Below, in pieces: positions 13,101 to 22,800 of a stretch of 64,000 bases of DNA. Each line of letters starts with the position of its first letter. The first letter of the stretch is position 1. Origin of the DNA: Glossina fuscipes (lineage: Eukaryota; Arthropoda; Insecta; Diptera; Glossinidae); NCBI RefSeq assembly GCF_014805625.2, contig NW_023998453.1, forward strand, positions 1,136,921 to 1,200,920, in the 5' to 3' direction. The notes under the pieces are model-generated. The model was not told the origin of the DNA. It saw nothing but the letters and a program-made list of their open reading frames with translations, and did no database searches. Made by a program: the position numbers and the translations under genes.

Positions 13101-16100
13101 TAAAATTTCCCATTAGTTTTTGAACACACTATCGCACATCGCCTGTGCGTGTGTATTTTAACGAGTATTTTTTAAATAGGCTTTAGTACTACTTTGTAAC
13201 AAACCGTTTGAGATAAACTTCACGTTTATATATTTCGACTTTTTTTCACTTATGATTTGTGGGCGAACCGTTGCGCCAATTTCCAAATTTGAAGCGGAAG
13301 TCGTCTTAGAAATATTATTTACTATCTATTTTGAATCAACTTTGAAAAAAAAACTATACAACTTTCCAGTAGTGACGAGTAATTTAGAAAAAGTATATAT
13401 TTTTTTGATAATTATAGCTGGATTAAATGCTTAGAGAACGTCTTACAACACTTAATCATGTGACGAGAAAAATAGCTAAAAAATTTGATAAGATTGGTTC
13501 TCCTAAACAACATTTTCACGAGATAACCTTGATTTCACATGACTGATAGCCAGCCAGACATAAAAAGCCAGATGGACCGAATTATTCGCCGAGAGGAGAA
13601 ATCTGTATGCATACGCTCAAAACCCTGTTACAACCGTTACCTGAATTTGATGTAACGTAATGTTGTGGAGTATCGAAGTAACCTTCACTTTAGTGTTAGA
13701 ATCAAAAAATTGTAGAGTTTTTACACCCTTCACGAATGGGTGAGAAGTATATTCACTTTGCATCCCGTCCAATATATATATTCTAGTGAAAATCAAATTT
13801 TAAGTCGATTTAAGCATGTCCGTCTGTCCAACCGTGTAATATTTGTTATAAACATTCTCTTGTTCGTAAAAATGACGCTATCAACTTCAAATTTGGTAGA
13901 AACTTTGGAAGTTCTTGCTCGTAGGTAGGTATTGAAAGTGGGCCAAATTAATCGAAGGAAACGCCCACATTACCACATAAACTGAAAATACCTCCGCTTT
14001 TCGAAAGAAACGGTAAACTCGATAAGTCAACAAAAACTTGAACGCATATTTTATAAACAAATGCTGTTGTACAAATATGAGAAAAATTGACCACGCCTTC
14101 CCCAATATTATAATGCATGTTAATTGAACTTTTTTTCAAAACCTTTATAACCGCCCAAAAGCAAAGCTTCAAAAACCCCCTATATATTCTTGACCGATGT
14201 CAGCTTCGCAATGTACCTAAGCACGTCCGTCTGCTAATCTGTCCATCTGTCTGTTTGTCAGCTAACTGCTTCATACCTGCGATACGCATTCTCCCGTTCG
14301 CAAAAATCATGCTATCGCCTATAAGTTTGCAAAATGATTTGGAAATGACCTAAACCGCCTAAACGCCTATGCAACAAAAAGTGCGGGCATCTTTGCTTTG
14401 CTTGCACACCACAGAAAACATATAAATTTCCATTTTTACTCTGAAAATAGAAAAAATCAGCCCCGCCCATTCAATATTATAGAATATGAAAACTTAGATT
14501 TTTTTTACTTTTTTTTAGTCCCTTTTAAGACGATGGTGACGAGTTTAAATGATTCGATCACGACTGAATATAATTTTCTTTCTTGTTGTTGTTTTTTTTT
14601 TCTTTCAAATTTCCAAAACAACATACAAAGCTACAATGAAAATGCAATTCTACTGAAGGGCATTGAAACGTTATCACTTCAGACGAGAATTGAGAATCAT
14701 GACTAATAACACACGACTTATTATAACTAAACCGCAGTCCCACAGCGTAGGGTTGTTTTCTTAACATAGAACATAGAAATCGAGCTTGTAACAAACAATT
14801 TGAATAAATGCTGTTAACGCAATGCTTATGCCTTCCAACTATTTACAGTAAAATCAAATATCAAAAGCCACATTTTATTCTCATTTCGATTTGATTGTAA
14901 GACAAACATGCCCTTAAGTTTGCTTAACAAGTTTTATTCGTTTAATCATCTCTTTTGTGATTGCCATCATCAAGAGATAAGATTACAGTAATTTTTGCAA
15001 TTTCTTTGGCAAAGGCAACCTTGCTTAAATATTGGATTAAGGAAAATATTCATATCTTATTCCCAGGACACTAGATGATTGCAGAGTCACGTCAAGGTAA
15101 CAGTGAGTAATTGTAGACTTGCGAGAAACCTTATAGCGTCTGCGGTGAAGATCCCTTAGGAAAATCAATGGCAAACAAGATATTTGTTCATTTCAGTTCC
15201 ATTAACGGCAAACGATTCTACTTTTTTCTTCCCGTTTAAAGCTCGAAAGAGAGCTAAAACGTTCAGAATTGATCAATAAAGAAAAGACAACACACACCAC
15301 ACAAACCACACAACTTTAGAAACCTAGCACGGATTAAGAGAGCGTGGCTGGTAAGTCTTTGTCCATCCACCAGGTACCGGCAGGCAACAGCAGAGCCCCG
15401 CCAAAACTACTTTGCTTGATTTTTCGTCCAGCAATACTAATAATATTTATTTCACCAAAAAAATGTCAAAGTATTATCGATTAAATTTGCATAGATTTGG
15501 TTTAGCAAGGCTCCCATAAGATATAAAGAAAATTCCTTACAATTATGGCAAAAGACGCCAGAAAGTTTTTTCTTGACCTATTATATGCATATACAAATAC
15601 TTATCCGGGGTATGCTTCTGAATAGATTTACTTTTGTCACACACGTTCACTCGCCTTCCTTACTAAGTCGTGAAGAGCTCAAGCGAAGGTTTAACCAGTG
15701 TAACGGATATCCGCAGGGAATATTAATAAAACTGAACAGATAACTTGAGACTTTTTCCACATAATTTCTAACGCTTAGCTTATTTCGGCAAATCCGATTT
15801 AAAGTATAAACTAATATCCCTTGCAAGTGGCAAGTGGCAAGAGGTAAAAAACTATGAATTGTTAAACAAATTGCGAGACGAATGAAAGAAACGCAATGGC
15901 ACAGATTCGCATCTATTAATTCTGACAGAAGGTACACTGGAAAAAAAAAATGGAATGGAGTACATTCTTCCTTCTTTCTTGTATTATGTCCAACTGAAGA
16001 GGAGGAAAGCACAACACATCAGCAAATTTTAGTTTCCTATGTATATTTATATGCTAATGAAAGACTTTTTCCCTTAGCAATCTAAATATATATAAGAGTG

Positions 16101-19100
16101 GATTTGGATTGTATGGAACTTTGAATATATTACTCTAAGAAAAAGGAAAACAATTGATTTACATAAACTCATCATTAACTGACAGAAAGATAAACAAGAA
16201 AATAAAAGCAAACAACATGAAATTAAAATGAAATCACTTTTGATATTTTCCGTTGAAGAAACGACGTCTACTTAAAAGATTTCATTCATGTTAACATCTC
16301 ATGCCAACGTTTAAACTTATTCATACTTTCGTTACGTATATACGTAATATTCGACATTCGCTTAGGGACATTTGTGACATTGGACTGTTTACTTTTAAAG
16401 GGTGCTTAGTTTGGCGAAAGGATATTAAGCTTTTTGGTGACCTGGGCACGACGACGCAGGTGAATGGTTTGTTTAACACGAGACAGTAACGAATAACACC
16501 AAGCCAAGAGTCAAATTTCAATAATCGAATCTTTAGAAAGAATATTTCACACGAATGAAATTTTTCCATTGGTTAATCTTAACAATAGACAACCGGAGAT
16601 CAATACAACATAATGCAAATCCGGATGAGTGGCCGAGTAGGTGAGAATCACGAAAGCCAAGTCTTTGTTCGCGGGTTGAGTTCTCAATGTGGTAGAGTTT
16701 GCTTTGGTCATAAGAATAGTGTGCACTTGGTCGGTAGGCCGTTTCTTGCTCTCTCTTCTTTCCGCGCACCATCGTATTACACGAATAGGGGACATTTCCT
16801 GACTGATTGGTCATATACTAATAAAAAAAGAATATTAAAAAAAAATTACAATGCAAATGATTGTTAGTTCCTCTTAATTCTGCAGCACTTAACTGCACTT
16901 AAGTTGTTAACAGGAAGCTATTCTTGAGATAATGCACTTATGGGAAACAAAAAAAATTTTTTAATTGTTCTATTGCGAATAGAGTGAATTGATTTTTTTC
17001 TCTTCTAGATGTATGAATAAAATGTACAGCACCGAAGCACCGAAGCAGCGAAGGTTGGGTATTGATTTTTTCTTATAGTCTTTCCTTGTCGAAGCAGATA
17101 TAACGAAAATTATTAAATACAAATATGTTTTTATTTAATTTAGTATAACCTGATTATTTAACAAAAATATTCTCTCATTTGTAATTTAATTTCATTCGTT
17201 ATATATGAAAGTGTTATACATATTTCTTTAACTTGATTTAATATAATTTTGTTATGGAAACACTATTTAACAGTTATTAATAATTTTGTTAAATAACGGA
17301 AGCAGTGACCTGAAGAATTCGTCAGAAAAGATACTATTAGTCTTTACACAAAAAAAAAAAACATACTTTTCACATATTATTATTTATTTTATTATTATCT
17401 TCTTTTTTTTATTATTATATTCATTATCGTAAGATGGGGGTACACTCATCTTGTCATAATGTTTGCAACACTGAAAACGAAGCTTCACAGGCCCTACGAA
17501 CTATTTATATTCTTACTTAGGGTCAATGTCCGTATCGTTTCACCCATGTCTGTCCGTATGTCTGTCTGTGTATTGTCTGTTGTTGACACTGCCCTGATCG
17601 CAAAAATGTCTTCATCTTCAAGATACCGTCTTTAAAAAATTCTTGCATGCAACCTTGTATTGCAAATCGACGACCACTGTCAAGCGCAAACCGAACGTAA
17701 CTTCTTTTCTCTGAGAAAAAATTTGTGAATTTTTGCTCATTACTCAAAAATTGTGAAAAATAGAAAACTGAAATATTCTTTATTTTGTTTATGAAGGGGT
17801 CCACTATCGGCCACGCCTACCCAAAGTTGTAAGTGATCAAGTTTTAATATTTTCATTTTCTTAACGTTTTCTACCCCCCTACTCATAATGTGAACACACA
17901 ATGCAGAATATTGAGAATTATTTTACACATTCCTCAGGTGAACAAGTATTATGAACAAGTCTAGAAATGTGTTAGTTTTAAAATAAATATATAAATATAG
18001 TATAATGGATCCAGCAACGTAAAGGATTCGTCTTTTCTTAGCAGTATAATGAATTGGTTATCAAATGAAAGGACTTCAAAAGTAGGATGCGAATTGTGTG
18101 AATTCTAGATTAATTACAGGTGAACGTCACGACATGGTGTTAATTAATTTTTTGTAGACAAACCCGTCGATAGGGATGTCAAATAAGAGGGCTTTAGGAG
18201 TTTCTTATATTTTTGTTTTATATAATATATCTACCGAAAGTTCTGTCCATTATTGGAATAAAGCAAAAATTTCGAATCCGAATAGGAACCAAAACTGCTT
18301 GTTGAATTGAATCAAGCCTTTCCTCAATCTGCGCTAATGACAAAAAGAGGATATCGTTCTAACATGATCTTGGCAGTATCGCGGATCAAAGATGGTCGAT
18401 CGCCCAGAGCGTGGCTTATCAGAAAGGACTAATTCACTTATTCGAAATTTTTCAACTCTTTTTCTGCTAAATGTCCTATCAGGAACTGCATTTTTAGCAA
18501 ATACTTCCAACAAATTTCTAGATGCTTCTGTAGCGTTTCTTCCTTCTTGGGCTTCGTACAAAATCGCGTCCCTCTTAATGCTAACATCCAACAGCTTCGT
18601 TTTACCTAATTTGGCATGTTAGGAATAAAGAGAAAGAGAGTCAGAGAGAGAGAGGGATAGAGAGAGAGAGAGAGAGAGAGAGGACTACTCATATGGCTGG
18701 AAACTTACTCTAAACGGATCGGATAGAACTTTCGGATAGATTTAATAAATTATTTTTCCTTCTATTTCATAATAAAATGATGTAAGTATTGTTGTGTTAT
18801 AGAAAAAAATTTCTCATTAATTTATTACACAATGTACATACATACACTATATGTATATATATTTTAAATAAAATGCATTAGAAAGACTGTAAACATCTCG
18901 ACAAAGACATTTAGATGTTCATAAGACGAATAAATCGATATATAATAAATATTTTTATATTAATAATTAGTTAATAAAATAGAAAAAGGGTATAAAAATA
19001 TAAGTAAAATACACACTACAGAGATATATATCTATACATATATATATATATATATACAAAATATATATATATATATATATATACATATATATCTATACAT

Positions 19101-19128
19101 ATATATATATATATATATATACAAAATA

Positions 19129-19161
<33 letters not shown>

Positions 19162-19788
19162 GAATGGAAGAAAATCGATAAATAGTAAGGAAAGGAGAAA
19201 AAAATTACATACAGTAGAGGAAACTCGAAAAGGAATGCAAAGAGAAATTTACAAAATTTAGAAGAAAATTTTTGGGAAATCTATAACAAACAATCTATTA
19301 TTATACGTAAATTCTGTAAGTTTAGTTTAGTTACACGATTAATAGGAAAAAAAGTTTTTTTTTTTTTTAAAAGTATGAATGGAAGTTAATGGAAAGTATT
19401 TAATGAAAATTGTGGATCTACAAGAAAAACAACAAAACTACTAAAATTCATTATTATTACTATTATTATTATTATTAAGTATGTTCAGTGCTACATTTTA
19501 TGGAAATTTAATTAAATTTAATGGTTTTTGGTTAAGTTGTTCTTCTTCTTGTCCTTTGGTCTACTTCTTCATATACGCTTTGATATCATTACTTACCTTT
19601 AGTGGTTTTGAAGCCTTGATTAATGGCTCTGGTGGTTCGTACGGCAGCACGATAGATACGCCAATAGAAGAACAACATTACAAACATGGGTATGTAAAAT
19701 GAGCCCAATGCCGAATATAAAACGTAACCACGATCATTTGTCAGCTCACATTTCCAGGGGCATGGTAATGCCAATGTGCTCGTCGTTC

Positions 19789-19819
<31 letters not shown>

Positions 19820-22800
19820 TGTTTCCCTTTCAGTTTCCCTTTGTGCATCTTTTAAATCAAACTTGCTACTGCTAACTAACGTCGTATCATCCATTCCACT
19901 GTCATCATATAATAATGTAGATGAGGATAATGANNNNNNNNNNCAATTCCGACACTTGCATCAACGTCATCGCTTATACCGTCATTATCCGTATTATTAT
20001 CATTATCATCATCATCATCATCATCATTATTATCATCATTATTGTTATTATCATAATTATTCATGGCATTGTTACTGGTACTTGTATTATTATTGTTACT
20101 CAAGTGTGCATGATAAGGATCATAAGGACTAAAGTCATTGTAAACAGATGCCTTTACAGGTGTAGGTGGCAAATTATGTGCTGTTGAGGCAGCATAAGTG
20201 TTTTGCTGGCGCAATTTCAATTTCTGCTCAGCCGTTTTTGCGGACCAGTCCGCAAATGATGACAACGATGGCGACGTTAAAGATAATGATGGTGATGTTA
20301 TGCTAGATATTCTTGATGCTGTTGATGCTGTTGATGCTGCTGCTGCTGCTGCTGTTGTTGTTGTTGTTGTTGCTTTAGTACTAGTTGTGGCATAATAAAG
20401 CGTATAATTTCCCCTGGTATAAGTAATTGGTTGTGCTAAAGGCTTTGATAGCAAAAAAAAAAAAAAAAAAAAAAAAATGTAAAAGAAAAAGAAAACAAAA
20501 AGAAAGAATTCACATACAGTTTATATGAATCAAGTGCAATTAGTATCAATCACACCCAAGAGATGATAAGAAATTACTTTCCGTTTTTAATGCTTTCCCA
20601 TATTAAGTGAGTAACATGAATCGCTATCTATCTATCTAACAATAGTGGCTATAGAATGCCATTTAAAACGTTTTTATTTATTTTATTCTCACTTTGCATA
20701 AATAATTTCTGACTTTTACTAAAAACGATATACAAGTTGTTAGCAAAGTTCTTAACATAACTTGTAAAGGAATAACTGATGACTTCTGGTAGCAGCGTAA
20801 GAAACTTAAGTAGGAAAACGAACAAGTTTTCCCAATAAATACAAAGTATATGAAAGATGCAGTTACAATAAATAATGTTCATGTAATTTGTATCACTGAT
20901 ATATCAAGAAAGAAGAAAAAAGAAAACATAAGTGGAAAAAACTTTGAGATCTTTCGCTCTTTCTTTTTAGAAAATTGTTAAATAAACCATAAAGAAAAGT
21001 TTGCAATCACTGCCTTAGTTTTAATTGATAAATTAAATTAGCATTAAATAGTGTTCACTTTTAAAATGCTTTGAAAAAACAAAAATCTCCTAATAGAGCT
21101 AAGTGGCAATCTAAGTGCTAAGATCAAATACAAGACCGTAACAATCTTTAATTAGGTATCTACAAGGGCATCTTAAATAAAGAATTTCGCCGCCAAATAT
21201 CTTTAGGAAAATATAAATAAATATTTGACGTTTTTATCATATCTCAGATATTGGTTTTTTGGTTTTTTTGTAGTAAAGGAATGGGGAAAATTTGGATCGC
21301 GTGGCATCGTTTTCTGAATCCTTTGCCATCCGAGTCGTGCTGACAAATAACAAGTGCTTACAGGCCAATAAGCAAAATATTTTATAAAAAAAATTAGTGC
21401 AGAACGTTGATTTTGCTCTATTTTTATCTATTCTTCTCGCTTCTCATGGATAGAAAACCTTTATAAAGCAAAATGTTCTAATGGGTGAAAAAGAATAAGT
21501 TGTTTTGCCCAAAGAAAAAAAAAAACGAGATTTTTTATAACAGATTTTTAAATATATCGTGCGCGTTTTTGAATCCCTCCCAAAAATGATTTTGTTGTAA
21601 AATAATTTTCCACTTTTCATAGGCTTATAAAATTCGTAATTTCCACGAAGTTCTTAACATTTAATTGTGGGCGGGATGGTAGAGACTATTTAGGACAGAC
21701 AGACACGCTTGATGGTATTGACGATACAATAAAAGATTGATCTACAGCAACTCGTTCCGTCTATTACGGAAATATCCCCAATGAGTACGGACTCATTTCA
21801 ATCAGTGAAAGTATTCTTCTCATTCCAATGAGCACAACTCGCTGTCTAGCAACCAATGTTAGCAAAGGCAGAATACATTTTTGAATTACTGCTGTTATCT
21901 AACGAATCCCATATATTTAAAGCTGTTTGGATGGGGTTTCCGAAGTGAACCTTCAAGCTTACGGTGATGTAAAGGTCCGATATGTGACGTTGAGTAATAT
22001 CTTCTTATAATTAATTTATGTGCACCAATATTCGAATATTTTCATCATAATATTTTTTATTTTTTCAACTCAAGTACAGTAGATTATCATTTAATGAAGT
22101 AGACCGAATAACTTATCTCATTTATCTCTTGTTTTTATCTATTTATTATTGTTATTATTTTTATAAATTTAGCCAGAGAATAAATTCTAAGATTAAAGCG
22201 TTAAAGCACTAGCATCTAAGGCTTTCGACTTTTATTAAAAACTCTACTCGCACTTGAGATTTGAACCCACGACCATTGAGTTACCAGTCGAGACTCTTGC
22301 CTACTCGGCCACTCAGGCGGATATATCTATATATATATTTATTTATTCAATAAAGTTATAACTTAAGTCACTAGCCTTCGAATTTAAAGTATAGGCGTGT
22401 CATAGGTGAACAATTAAAATATAAAATGGGTTTACTATTGCGAAAGAGCCCACATTCTTTCATAAAAGCTACGGAATATTACATTAAAACGCGTAGGATT
22501 TCCGGCTAACTGTTAACGATTTCCAGCGCCCGCCAGTTTTCAAAACGATCCTGAGGGTGATAGGGCCCGTACCAAGACTGGAATATCAAATACAAAATTT
22601 TGACTATGATGCAAGCCCTCCTCCCTTGCCTTTGGGCAAAGCAAAGCCTGCCTGCTCTTCTAATTATTTAATACCATCGTAAGTATAGTAATCACAGCCA
22701 GCACGAACACTACCAGGAAGCCCGCACCCAGTTCTCACACTTTATATCAAGTGTCATACCGAAGTGTTCGCAACACTATCACGTCGGGCCTCAAGAAATA

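Noticed and set aside
19776..20395. Plus-strand frames with poly-His, poly-Ile and poly-Val
   Set aside because: They are antisense to the repeat-rich Oamb exon 3 and include the N gap; no independent coding signal.
22251..22320. Possible tRNA gene (A box and B box present)
   Set aside because: No matching acceptor stem is visible and the unit is repeated with a SINE-like body, so it is a SINE head and not a tRNA gene.
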